Assembly: GCA_045116675.1 (NCBI GenBank) | Contig: JBGUMF010000048.1 | Coordinates: 4,047 to 68,046, forward strand | Direction: 5' to 3' | DNA from: F23-D06 sp045116675 | GTDB taxonomy: Bacteria; Bacteroidota; Bacteroidia; Bacteroidales; WCHB1-69 | Length of the DNA stretch: 64,000 nucleotides | In this document: in pieces, positions 17,746-25,421 of the stretch | How positions within the stretch are numbered: the stretch's first letter is position 1 | Layout: every line of letters starts with the position of its first letter | Translations under genes and position numbers: made by a program | Notes under the pieces: generated by a model | Told to the model about the DNA's origin: nothing | Seen by the model: only the letters and a program-made list of their open reading frames with translations | Database searches by the model: none

Positions 17746-17829
17746 GATAAAACCGAGATGAATAAACGCAAGTTTTTTGATAAAACCGAGACGAATAATG
17801 ATTCGATTTTTGATAAAACCGAGACGAAT
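17746..17829 (-). repeat. Three operator-like repeats at exact 33-base spacing
   Basis: GATAAAACCGAGAYGAAT occurs at 17746, 17779 and 17812, always 33 bases apart, with divergent AT-rich bases between. The first copy covers the expected -33 region of the ATPase promoter. Thirty-three bases is close to three helical turns, so bound proteins would sit on nearly the same DNA face. The ATPase frame is closed by a stop upstream of its ATG, so the repeats do not extend that protein. Confidence 0.7.
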
Positions 17830-17886
17830 CTTTATTAATAAACTTTAATACGCTGAATTTCAAATATCTACAATCAAGATATTCCT

Positions 17887-17923
17887 GTATAAAATCTCAT
17901 TTCGTCCCGTTTCTGTCCCGATT
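17887..17923. repeat. 37-base repeat beside att-like site 2 (copy 1)
   Basis: Matches 19978-20014 at 35 of 37 positions and includes GTCCCGTTTCTGTCCCGATT. In both places it lies on the distal side of the terminator hairpin. The shared block therefore extends the repeat unit beyond the tRNA end and terminator. A related GTCCCGATTCTGTCCCGA lies near 18114. Confidence 0.8.
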
Positions 17924-17930
17924 TTAAAAC

Positions 17931-18016
17931 AAAAATCAGTAGCTTACATCGGTAAGTTACTGACACTGATTTGATTACAAGACTTTGAGCGACAGACGGG
18001 GTTCGAACCCGCGATT
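17931..18016 (-). repeat. tRNA-Gly 3'-end copy with terminator (att-like site 2)
   Basis: Positions 17984-18016 repeat the 33 bases at 16133-16165 exactly and share the 21-base core 17994-18014 with the tRNA-Gly gene. A hairpin at 17937-17962, preceded on the plus strand by an A-run, corresponds to the tRNA terminator. The acceptor part reads CTGTCGC on the minus strand, against CTACCGC in the intact tRNA. Confidence 0.75.
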
Positions 18017-18416
18017 CTCGGACACTGCCCCCTTGGACAAATTCTTTTTATCAACTTGCTGAATGTTAATAATTTGAGAATTACACTTTTGGTCATTTTT
18101 GCATTGTTTTGTCCCGATTCTGTCCCGAAACAAAACAATAAAAATAACTGATTTTCAATCAATTATCAGTATTTTTGATGCACCCTTTACGATAGGGGAA
18201 AAGCGGTGCATTTTTTTGTTGTTTCTCAAAGAACGCAAAATTTTGTAGCAAAAATTTGCGGCAAAAATATGCATTTTTTGGACTCCAAAAGCGTGTGTTC
18301 TAACAAAAAAATGGATGACAAATATCGTACTGTGCCAGTATGAGAAAAAATGTATTTTTGCGAGGTCATAGCTATTAGAGAGATAATATGACAAGAGAGA
18401 ATAATTATTATTACGT
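18017..18416. other. AT-rich intergenic stretch with hairpin and promoter
   Basis: No gene is supported in these 400 bases. They hold another GTCCCGATTCTGTCCCGA repeat near 18114, a TGCACC/GGTGCA hairpin at about 18178-18212 followed by a T-run on the plus strand, several GCAAAAAT-type short repeats at 18235-18280, and a -7 box TATTTTTG at 18353-18360 for the plus-strand gene that follows. Confidence 0.5.
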
Positions 18417-19043
18417 ATGCAAATTGAAGATTCACATCGCGACTATTACGATTATGCTTGTCCGCATTTGATTGACAAAGCCATAGTCTATCATCGGAAC
18501 AGTCAGATTGTTTTGGGACAGGAACTCTTTTTCAACTCAAACCCTTTCCAGATCGATATGGACAAATGGTTCAATAAGTTTGATCATCAGTGGCATTGTC
18601 AAACGTGGGAGTTTGGACTCTATGTCGGGTATGAATACTACAAATTTTTAGTTGGCAGATATTTCGAAAAAAGTCATCTCATTCTGGAATATTTGCAAGC
18701 TACGGAGTCAGAGCGTGAGAAAAATGAACGAGAATCTTTGAAACGGCCATCCAACGCTGCAATCGTATTGGTTTCAAAATACGGGATGTATAATGACCGT
18801 TTTGCCGGACGGGAATTGCGTTTCACCCGGGAGTATTGGCAAGTTGATCATGCTCTAATAGAAAACCCAATTTTAAAAGAGACATGGCTCACAAAGGTTC
18901 TTTCGCCCGAGAGCGTATGGACCAATGTCTATAACTATTTGGTGGCCACAAAAGATGAGCCCGTTCAGGACAGTCGCACAAACACAGAGAAAATTCTGTC
19001 AGCAGGCTTTGACACAAAGACCAGTTTCAGAAATGTGAAATAA
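18417..19043 (+). CDS. Phage-type conserved hypothetical protein
   Basis: A 208-residue soluble protein of unknown function. The N-terminal pattern HRDYYDYACPHLIDKAIVYHR resembles, from memory, a family of phage and plasmid hypothetical proteins that begin with a K/R-DYYD motif followed by a short Asp...Tyr-x-Arg stretch. It is rich in aromatic residues and has no membrane segment. It is divergent in composition from the housekeeping genes (AT-rich) and lies inside the tRNA-anchored island, convergent with the MNT/HEPN pair. Confidence 0.7.
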   Translation: MQIEDSHRDYYDYACPHLIDKAIVYHRNSQIVLGQELFFNSNPFQIDMDKWFNKFDHQWHCQTWEFGLYVGYEYYKFLVGRYFEKSHLILEYLQATESEREKNERESLKRPSNAAIVLVSKYGMYNDRFAGRELRFTREYWQVDHALIENPILKETWLTKVLSPESVWTNVYNYLVATKDEPVQDSRTNTEKILSAGFDTKTSFRNVK

Positions 19044-19098
19044 AGAACAATGAATGCAAAAATAGGTCTGCAAAACGAAAAAAGTACCTATTCAAATA

Positions 19099-19395
19099 CT
19101 ACACGGCAACTCCCGTGCGCAGGACATCATCATACAAGGGTGAAGGATAGCGTTCCTCTAAAAGGACAGGTTCAATAAGTGTATTCAGTTTCCGGGAGGC
19201 TGTCCAAAGCTTTGTGGTGGCGGTCAACCAGTCGCCGTCCAGCAACGGCACCACAACGGCAATGTCAATGTCGCTGCCGTCATGTGCGCATCCCTTGCTG
19301 TAGGAACCGTACAAGAACACTTTCGGAGAGTTGAAAAGCCCCGAAATCTCTTCCTTGTATTGCTTGGCTAACATTAGAGCTTGTTCTCTATCCAT
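19099..19395 (-). CDS. MNT-type nucleotidyltransferase (antitoxin-like)
   Basis: A 98-residue minimal nucleotidyltransferase. The motif GSYSKGCAHDGSDIDIAVV fits the family pattern GSx10DxD, so the metal-binding Asp residues are present. In known HepT/MntA pairs the nucleotidyltransferase neutralises the HEPN toxin by AMPylation. The gene overlaps the end of the HEPN gene by 22 bases, the usual coupled order. It belongs to the cassette next to tRNA-Gly. Confidence 0.88.
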   Translation of the reverse strand: MDREQALMLAKQYKEEISGLFNSPKVFLYGSYSKGCAHDGSDIDIAVVVPLLDGDWLTATTKLWTASRKLNTLIEPVLLEERYPSPLYDDVLRTGVAV

Positions 19396-19775
19396 TGTTT
19401 CAGATTCTTTGTTCGTTCAATAATTTGGCCGCAAACGGTCTCATTCAGTTCGCGAGCCAGAGCTGACTTATAAGAGGGGTATCTTGCCTCAATGTTCATA
19501 GGCATCATCATATCAAGGAACAACCGTTGCTCTTCTGTCATCTCTTCCAAAATACCAGAATTCTCCGCCAATCTGACCAAGTTGTGGACGTAAGGCGGGT
19601 CAATCTCTTGTGAGGAGCACCAGTAAGCCTTGAGGGTTTTCTCCAACACTTGATGGCACATGAAACCCACGTACAACCACCGTTTGGTGGAGTACATTGC
19701 CTCAGCCGTGACAACGTCATAGTCGGCCAGTTCCATCCAGTATGATATTTTTTCCTCTCTTGTCATAATATTCAT
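19374..19775 (-). CDS. HEPN-domain protein paired with MNT
   Basis: A 133-residue helical HEPN protein (HI0074-like type): YWMELADYDVVTAEAMY at the N-terminus, GFMCHQVLEKTLKAYW in the middle and EARYPSYKSALA near the end. The RNase motif Rx4-6H of active HEPN toxins is not visible, so it may be a non-catalytic partner or a divergent toxin. An alternative ATG gives MTREEKISYW at 19766. A minus-strand -7 box TATTTTTG lies at 19793-19800. A decayed copy of its 3' end lies at 15959-16081. Confidence 0.85.
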   Translation of the reverse strand: MNIMTREEKISYWMELADYDVVTAEAMYSTKRWLYVGFMCHQVLEKTLKAYWCSSQEIDPPYVHNLVRLAENSGILEEMTEEQRLFLDMMMPMNIEARYPSYKSALARELNETVCGQIIERTKNLKQWIENKL

Positions 19776-19977
19776 GAATAGAATATCAACGGCAAAAATA
19801 CATTTTTTTGTTTACATATACGTAGAGACACAAAATTTTGCGTCACTACAGATGATTCGCGTGTCCTTGTACCCGTTAGGATGCCTTAATCGGTCCTCGA
19901 ACCAATGTGTCTGCGGTTCGAAAACAATAATTTTGTAACATATTGAAGTTCAACATCTTATGTTTCAATAGGAAACA

Positions 19978-20014
19978 GTATAAAACCTCATTTTGTCCCG
20001 TTTCTGTCCCGATT
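19978..20014. repeat. 37-base repeat beside tRNA-Gly (copy 2)
   Basis: Matches 17887-17923 at 35 of 37 positions. It lies directly beyond the terminator of the intact tRNA-Gly gene, so the duplicated unit runs from the tRNA T-arm through the terminator into this block. Confidence 0.8.
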
Positions 20015-20017
20015 TGC

Positions 20018-20054
20018 AAAAAAAACAGCGATTTTACGGCTGTAAATCGCTGTT
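20018..20054 (-). terminator. Intrinsic terminator of tRNA-Gly
   Basis: A long stem (CAGCGATTT... with matching arm, 20026-20052) is followed on the minus strand by eight Ts (20018-20025). It lies 16 bases downstream of the tRNA 3' end. Confidence 0.85.
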
Positions 20055-20067
20055 TTTCAGTGTTTTG

Positions 20068-20140
20068 AGCGGTAGACGGGGTTCGAACCCGCGACCTGCG
20101 GCTTGGGAAGCCGCCGCTCTGCCAACTGAGCTACTACCGC
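20068..20140 (-). tRNA. tRNA-Gly(CCC)
   Basis: A complete 73-base cloverleaf on the minus strand: acceptor GCGGTAG/CTACCGC, D-arm GCTC/GAGC, anticodon stem GCGGC/GCCGC with loop TTCCCAA (anticodon CCC, decoding GGG), T-arm GCGGG/CCCGT around TTCGAAC, and discriminator T. CCA is not encoded. A -7 box TATCTTTG lies upstream at 20181-20188. Its 3' end is the anchor of the neighbouring island. Confidence 0.95.
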
Positions 20141-20180
20141 ACTATTTTATTAAGTTATTAAAATATTAAATCATTAAAAA

Positions 20181-20188
20181 CAAAGATA
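20181..20188 (-). promoter_or_regulatory. -7 box of tRNA-Gly
   Basis: TATCTTTG on the minus strand, 40 bases upstream of the mature tRNA 5' end. No clear -33 partner. Confidence 0.45.
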
Positions 20189-20262
20189 ACACGCTTTCAA
20201 ATTACCGATTGTTGTGTGTTTATAATTTAGCAGTTTAATAATTTAATAGTTTAATAGCATTA

Positions 20263-21360
20263 TTATACATTGAATCGAATATGCAGAATGTCACCGTCCT
20301 GCACTTCGTAATTCTTCCCCTCTACATATAGTTTGCCGGCCTCTTTGCATTTGAGCTCGGAGCCGAGCGTTTTCAAATCCTCGTATTTGATGACCTCGGC
20401 GCGGATGAAGCCGCGTTCCAGGTCGCTGTGTATGACGCCTGCGGCCTGCGGCGCCAGCATGCCTCGTCGGATGGTCCAGGCGCGGTTCTCCTTTCCACCC
20501 ACCGTGAAGAAGGAGATGAGGTCCAGCATCTTGTATGCCGCGCGTATCACCTTGTTCACGCCCGGTTCGGTAAGCCCCACGTCCTCAAGGAACGCCTTGC
20601 GGTCCTCTTCACTGTCCAACTCGGCGATTTCCGATTCTATCTTAGCGGCTATCACCAGCATCTCGCCACCATTCTCCTCCACATATTTCTTCACCGCCTC
20701 CGAATAGGTGTTGCCGTTGACAGCATCGTCGTCATTCACATTGCACACGAAAAGCACCGGTTTTTCCGTCAGCAGCATCATATCGGCCACCACGGCGTGC
20801 TCGTCGTCCGTCACCTCCAAGGTGCGCACATTCTGGAAACCCTCCAGATGCTCCTTGTATTTTTTCAGCACCTCATAATCGTGTTTGGCAGTCTTGTCGC
20901 CGATTTTGGCGGCTTTTTCCACTTTGGCAATCTTCCGCTCAACCTGTTCCAAGTCCTTGCACTGCAGCTCAAAATCCACAATCTCGATATCGCGGACGGG
21001 ATCTACGGAGCCTTCCTCGTGGGGGAGGGCCGGGTTGTCGAAGCAGCGCAGCACGTGGATCAGCGCGTCGCAGAGGCGCACGTCGGCCAGGAAGCTGTTG
21101 CCGATGCCGGCACCCTGGCTGGCACCTTTTGCCAAACCGGGGATGTCCACCAGGTCCAAGTTGGCAAACACCAACTTGTCAGCCTTGATGAAGGTGTTGA
21201 TGTGGGTCAAGCGGTCATCGGGCACCGCGCAAACCCCGATGTTGGATTTGTTGGTGCTGTAGGCAAACTCGGTCACGGCAGCCTTGGTGTTCGATATGCA
21301 ATTGAACATCGTTGTCTTACCGGAGTTCGTCAGTCCCACTATGCCGCATTTGAGTCCCAT
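20263..21360 (-). CDS. ychF: Redox-regulated ATPase/GTPase YchF
   Basis: A 365-residue Obg-family P-loop protein. G1 motif GLTNSGKTT at 9-17, G3 motif DIPGLAKGA near 75 and the C-terminal TGS domain (about 280-365) are present. YchF (OLA1) binds ATP in preference to GTP and is associated with ribosomes and stress response. Length matches the family. It appears monocistronic. Confidence 0.97.
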   Translation of the reverse strand: MGLKCGIVGLTNSGKTTMFNCISNTKAAVTEFAYSTNKSNIGVCAVPDDRLTHINTFIKADKLVFANLDLVDIPGLAKGASQGAGIGNSFLADVRLCDALIHVLRCFDNPALPHEEGSVDPVRDIEIVDFELQCKDLEQVERKIAKVEKAAKIGDKTAKHDYEVLKKYKEHLEGFQNVRTLEVTDDEHAVVADMMLLTEKPVLFVCNVNDDDAVNGNTYSEAVKKYVEENGGEMLVIAAKIESEIAELDSEEDRKAFLEDVGLTEPGVNKVIRAAYKMLDLISFFTVGGKENRAWTIRRGMLAPQAAGVIHSDLERGFIRAEVIKYEDLKTLGSELKCKEAGKLYVEGKNYEVQDGDILHIRFNV

Positions 21361-21394
21361 GATGTTAGCTTTTGGTTATAGGTTATTGGTGAAC

Positions 21395-21448
21395 AATTAT
21401 TAATTGTTAATTATTCATTGTTAATTATTCATTATTCATTGTTAATTG
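21395..21448. repeat. AT-rich TTAATTATTCATTG tandem repeat
   Basis: Several imperfect copies of TTAATTATTCATTG-like units fill the gap between ychF and the NifU-domain gene. Simple-sequence array; no gene or structure seen. Confidence 0.75.
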
Positions 21449-21697
21449 TCAAAACCCCAGGATAATGTCTTCCACCCGGTCAATCTCGGGCAGATAGTGC
21501 TTGAGAGTCTGCTCCACACCGTTTTTCAGAGTCATCTTGGCATGGGGACAGGAACCGCAGGCACCCTGCAGCTTTACTTTTACCACATTGTCGGAAGTGA
21601 GTTCCACAAATTCAATGTCGCCGCCATCCTGCTGGAGGTAGGGGCGGATTTGGTCGATGATGGATTTCACTTTCTGTTCGAGTGTCGGACTTTCCAT
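21449..21697 (-). CDS. NifU C-terminal domain iron-sulfur protein
   Basis: An 82-residue protein made of the NifU-like scaffold domain only. The cluster-binding motif is Cys47-x-x-Cys50 (GACGSCPHA) after the conserved QQDGGDIEFV segment. Such proteins carry and deliver Fe-S clusters (Nfu type). It starts about 40 bases after the FecCD permease stop. Confidence 0.95.
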   Translation of the reverse strand: MESPTLEQKVKSIIDQIRPYLQQDGGDIEFVELTSDNVVKVKLQGACGSCPHAKMTLKNGVEQTLKHYLPEIDRVEDIILGF

Positions 21698-21735
21698 GTG
21701 CTTTGTTTTTTACGGCTGCAAAGATACGATTTTTT

Positions 21736-22743
21736 TTATTTTCTCAACAGCAGGAAGATAAAATAGGGGGCTCCGGCCAGGGCTGTGATGCTGCCCACGG
21801 GCAGCTCTGACGGTGCGGCGATGGTGCGGGCCAGCGTGTCGGCGACCAGCAGGAAGAACGCCCCGAAGAAGATGGAATAGACGAACAGCCGGCGGTTGTT
21901 GCTGCCGAAGATCAGGCGGCAGATATGGGGCACAATCAGGCCGATGAAGCCGATGACTCCGCAAAAGGAGACCACCACGCCCACCAGCAGCGACGAGAGC
22001 AGGAGCGTGGCATGTACCGTACGGGAGGTGTTCACCCCGAGGCTTTGCGCCGACTCCTCGCCCATCTGTATGATGTTGAGGTCTTTAGCGTAATAAAACA
22101 GTACCGTAATGATGGCGACGGCTACGGGCAGCAGGCAGGCGATTTCACGCCAGGAGACTGCCGCCAGGCCGCCCATCGTCCAGAAGAAAATCTGGTGCAT
22201 CTCCTTCTGGTTGACGACCATCAGGAGGGTGATGACGGCGGAGATGAAGAAGTTGACCGCGATACCCGTAAGCAGGAGCGTCTGGGTGGAGTTGCGTCCG
22301 CGCAGACGGGCCACCCCCATGATGAGCAGGAGGGTGAGCACAGCCGTCAGCAGTGCCGGCACGGTGATGCCGAACAGGAGGGCATCCCAGCCTAAGATGA
22401 TAGCGATGGCGGCACCTAACGAAGCACCGGAGGAGATACCCAGGATATAGGGGTCGCAGATGGGATTGCGGAATATGCTTTGGAAGACACAGCCGCACAC
22501 GGCCAGCGCAGCACCCGCCAGCAGGCTCATGACGATGCGCGGCAAGCGTAGCTGCCAGATGACCATGTCGTAGTAAGCCGGCACAATATGCGTGTCAGGA
22601 AGATGAAAATGGTGCATGAAACTGTACCATACTGTATCGAACGGGATGGGAATCACCCCGATGAAGATGGCCGCCACGGCACATGCCAGCAGCAGCAGAC
22701 CTAAAAGGATAGGTAGAACGATATGCCTGCGTTGTGCCTTCAT
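21736..22743 (-). CDS. FecCD-family iron/cobalamin ABC permease
   Basis: A 335-residue BtuC/FecCD-type permease with about ten membrane helices. Conserved features include PRIVMSLLAGAALAVCGCVFQ near 75, GISSGASLGAA and the C-terminal FCGVIGFIGLIVPHICRL coupling region. It imports iron chelates, heme or cobalamin with an ATPase and a binding protein, neither of which lies in this window; the partner genes may lie elsewhere. It starts 3 bases after the stop of the upstream lipoprotein gene. Confidence 0.93.
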   Translation of the reverse strand: MKAQRRHIVLPILLGLLLLACAVAAIFIGVIPIPFDTVWYSFMHHFHLPDTHIVPAYYDMVIWQLRLPRIVMSLLAGAALAVCGCVFQSIFRNPICDPYILGISSGASLGAAIAIILGWDALLFGITVPALLTAVLTLLLIMGVARLRGRNSTQTLLLTGIAVNFFISAVITLLMVVNQKEMHQIFFWTMGGLAAVSWREIACLLPVAVAIITVLFYYAKDLNIIQMGEESAQSLGVNTSRTVHATLLLSSLLVGVVVSFCGVIGFIGLIVPHICRLIFGSNNRRLFVYSIFFGAFFLLVADTLARTIAAPSELPVGSITALAGAPYFIFLLLRK

Positions 22744-22746
22744 ATC

Positions 22747-23568
22747 CTATTGCGTGATGGCCCCTTCTTTGATGGCCTTCTCGTAGAGCTTGTCCACATA
22801 CGCATCGATAAACTGTTTCTTGCGCTGGTTTGTCAGCATCATCCGGGCCGATGCCTGCTCCTCTTCAGTTTCACTTACCGACCGTTGGTTTTTATAATCC
22901 AGAATCACAAGCAGATAATGGTAGTCGTCCACATCTTTCTCCACATATTTGTTGTTGGGCTTGTTGGGGCTGAAATCGAAAGGCACGTCGTTCTGCACAT
23001 CTTGCAGATAGAGCCAGGTGTCCTCTATCAGATACTCGATGGAATCGCCCAGCATGGTGGCCAGCTCCGCTTTCTCGTTCTGACGGCGTCCCTCATCAAA
23101 CAGGATAGCCTTGACGGGTGCTATCAGACGGGAGTTGCGTGACAGCTTCACATAGTTCACCTTCACAATTTCCTTGTCCACCGTATATTGCTTGCCAAAG
23201 GATTTCACGAATTCTGTCATCTCGTTGTCGGTGATGCCGAATTCGGTGCTGTCGGCCACCAGCTTGTCGAAAAAGGCATTCACTAACAGCTGGTTCCGGT
23301 ATTCATCCATTTGTCGGCGGAAATTCTTCTCGCGCGGGGAGAGTTTATTCTCCGCCTCATGGATGATGAGTTGTTCCTTGATCCAGCTGTCCACGAAATC
23401 GCGCACCAATGCCAGACTGTCGTCGGTAGAGAGGCCCGTCGGCATGCCGGCGCGTATTTCCGACAGATAGAGTTTATGGTAATAGACCTGCGCCACTACC
23501 GGGTCCTTCTCGCGTTTGCATGCGGAAAGACACAGGACTGCGGACAATAGGATGAGGAGTTTTCTCAC
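22747..23568 (-). CDS. SurA_N-like periplasmic lipoprotein
   Basis: A 273-residue lipoprotein, signal MRKLLILLSAVLCLSAC, with a GTG start. The body is mostly helical and charged and resembles the chaperone part of SurA/PpiC proteins, but no parvulin catalytic domain is evident. It follows a large parvulin-type protein by one base, so both probably act in outer-membrane protein folding. Confidence 0.8.
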   Translation of the reverse strand: MRKLLILLSAVLCLSACKREKDPVVAQVYYHKLYLSEIRAGMPTGLSTDDSLALVRDFVDSWIKEQLIIHEAENKLSPREKNFRRQMDEYRNQLLVNAFFDKLVADSTEFGITDNEMTEFVKSFGKQYTVDKEIVKVNYVKLSRNSRLIAPVKAILFDEGRRQNEKAELATMLGDSIEYLIEDTWLYLQDVQNDVPFDFSPNKPNNKYVEKDVDDYHYLLVILDYKNQRSVSETEEEQASARMMLTNQRKKQFIDAYVDKLYEKAIKEGAITQ

Positions 23569-23569
23569 G

Positions 23570-25315
23570 TTATTTTTTCAAGATGGACTTAAACACTTGT
23601 TCGTCAACCACCACTGGGTATTTGGCTTTCAGCTCTTTGAGCCATTGCTTTTCCAGCACATCCTGATAGCGGTTGATGATGATGGCGCGGATCTCTGAAA
23701 GCGGTTTGTATTGGAGGCTGTCGTTGGGTTGGGCCACCGGATATTCGGTCTTCACCGATTCGTAGTAGCGTTCGAGGCCGACGCTGTCCTGAATGGCCGC
23801 GTTCCAGACCTTTTGGGCGTTGATTTCATACAGGAGCATGCCGTCGTGGAACTCCTTCACCAGCTCGCGGTATTCGGGGTATTTGTTTGTCAGCTGGGTG
23901 TTCTCATATTGCAGCATCTTGTCGCCGACCATCTTCTGGAAGATTTGTTCCAGAAAGTCCTCCACGGGTACGTTGAGTTGTGTGCCTTGGAAGCGCGACA
24001 CGAAACGGGCGAATTCCACAGCGGTGATTTTCTGGTCGGCATAGGTGCACATGGGTTTCAGTTTCCCGATGCCTTTCAGGGAGTCGATAGCCACGCGGGT
24101 GGACTGGAAGTAGGATTCCGGCAGATTCTTCTTGAAGAACTTCATGGCTGCCGCCTTTCCTTTCTCACTATAGTTGTATTCTTTTTTCAGTTTGTTCAGC
24201 AGGGATGCTTTGCTCTTCTGGGAGCGTGCGTCGCGGGAGAGTTTGTTTTTCAGCATGAAGCGGGTCTCATCGTTGACCGTGGAATAGACAATGGAGTCCA
24301 GACGCAGGAAATGCCAGCCCAGAAGGGAGGCCACCGGTTCGGAGTGCTGGCCGGGTTTCAGTTTGATGGCGGCGGCCACATAGTCACCGGGACGGCGGTT
24401 CGGGGTGAAGGGGTCCATGCGGCCTTGCTTCTCCTTGCTGGCCACATCTTCGCTGTATTTTGCTACAACATCCTCATAGGAGCTGTTCATCAGAGCGGTC
24501 TGTATCTCCGCCAATTTTGCCTTGATTTCCGGACGCGCTTCACCTCTCAGTGCCAGCGAGTCGCTGACGAAGATTTGGGAAATGAATATCTTGGCCATGG
24601 CGGGAACCTTGTCGCGCACATAGATCAGGTGGTAGCCGAATTGCGTGCGCACGGGCATCGACACCTGTCCCAGGGGTGTGTTGAAGGCGCCGCATTCAAA
24701 GGGGTAAATCATTTCCATGACGGAGAAGTAGCCCAGATCGCCCTTGTTCCCGTAGTGGAAACGTTGGGTTTGGGGGTTCACAAAGTCGCGCGCCGACTCA
24801 TCCTCGGAGTATTTTACGGCAGCCTCGGCGAAGTCCAGGCCGTTGAGGATCTCATTGCGGATTTGGATGGCTTTGTGATACGCGGCCAGCGTGTCTTTGG
24901 GTTGGGCCGTGGGCAGGCAGCGCAGCAGGATATGGGAGGCGCGGATTTGGTATTTCGAGCGCTCGTATGCCTCGTTCAACAGCTGGTCGGTGACCTCCGC
25001 GTCGGTGAGGTACTGCTGGGCCGACTGGTTCTTGTAGGAGGAAAGCTCACGTTGGAATGCCACGGAGGTGTCCATCTGCAGGGATTCCGCCTCCTGGACC
25101 TTCATCCGGTAATTCGCGTAAAGCTCCAGATATTCGCGCAGGTCCTTCTCGGAGGCCTCGCTGATAAGATTGTTCTTCTGATAGGCGCTGACAAACTCGC
25201 CTTTGGAGATTTTCTCATTCCCCACTTTCAACAGAATGTCGCTATTGCTTTGAGCAAACAGGTTTCCCATCGCCATAATGGCAACAAGAGATAATGCTAA
25301 CCTTCTCATTTTCAT
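23570..25315 (-). CDS. SurA/PpiC-type peptidyl-prolyl isomerase
   Basis: A 581-residue exported protein (signal MKMRRLALSLVAIMAMGNLFA). After an N-terminal chaperone segment it has two parvulin domains: one near 120-230 (IRASHILLRC to GQVSMPVRTQFGYHLIYV) and a second near 240-340 (KIFISQIFVSD to LGWHFLRLDS). It assists folding of outer-membrane proteins in the periplasm. The ATG at 25315 is preferred over an upstream TTG. It leads the operon with the SurA_N-like lipoprotein. Confidence 0.92.
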   Translation of the reverse strand: MKMRRLALSLVAIMAMGNLFAQSNSDILLKVGNEKISKGEFVSAYQKNNLISEASEKDLREYLELYANYRMKVQEAESLQMDTSVAFQRELSSYKNQSAQQYLTDAEVTDQLLNEAYERSKYQIRASHILLRCLPTAQPKDTLAAYHKAIQIRNEILNGLDFAEAAVKYSEDESARDFVNPQTQRFHYGNKGDLGYFSVMEMIYPFECGAFNTPLGQVSMPVRTQFGYHLIYVRDKVPAMAKIFISQIFVSDSLALRGEARPEIKAKLAEIQTALMNSSYEDVVAKYSEDVASKEKQGRMDPFTPNRRPGDYVAAAIKLKPGQHSEPVASLLGWHFLRLDSIVYSTVNDETRFMLKNKLSRDARSQKSKASLLNKLKKEYNYSEKGKAAAMKFFKKNLPESYFQSTRVAIDSLKGIGKLKPMCTYADQKITAVEFARFVSRFQGTQLNVPVEDFLEQIFQKMVGDKMLQYENTQLTNKYPEYRELVKEFHDGMLLYEINAQKVWNAAIQDSVGLERYYESVKTEYPVAQPNDSLQYKPLSEIRAIIINRYQDVLEKQWLKELKAKYPVVVDEQVFKSILKK

Positions 25316-25421
25316 ATTCAAATAATTTCTGTTTAGAATACGTGTTCAAGGCTGCAAAAATACAAAATCATCCCTAAATGGCAATAGTTATGGGAGAAAA
25401 GATTTTCGAGGGGTTTCGGAA

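Larger units (their letters stand above)
16133..20067. mobile_element. Integrase-less tandem cassette island at tRNA-Gly
   Basis: The tRNA-Gly(CCC) gene and two copies of its 3' end with terminators divide this stretch into cassettes of about 1.85 kb (AAA_14 ATPase) and 2.1 kb (hypothetical protein plus MNT/HEPN pair). A HEPN remnant lies just outside the outer copy. No integrase, relaxase or structural gene is present. The pattern fits repeated insertion at the tRNA 3' end by elements mobilised in trans, or larger elements reduced by deletion. The regions between cargo genes are AT-rich. Confidence 0.65.

Noticed and set aside
17746..17829. Possible mini-CRISPR in the 33-base periodic repeats
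   Set aside because: Repeats of 18 bases with 15-base AT-rich gaps are too short for known arrays; their position over a promoter fits operators better.
17944..18162. A 72-codon minus-strand frame crossing att-like site 2
   Set aside because: It reads through tRNA-derived and terminator sequence and has no protein-like features or promoter.
18388..18416. ATGACAAGAGAG just ahead of the 208-residue gene, identical to the start of the HEPN reading frame
   Set aside because: The identity covers only about 12 bases and the following codons do not match HEPN; it could be chance, so no fragment is annotated.
19897..19921. TCGAACC/GGTTCGA inverted repeat near the island, a possible further tRNA-end copy
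   Set aside because: Only seven bases per arm and no acceptor or anticodon sequence around it; it does not match the 33-base repeats.
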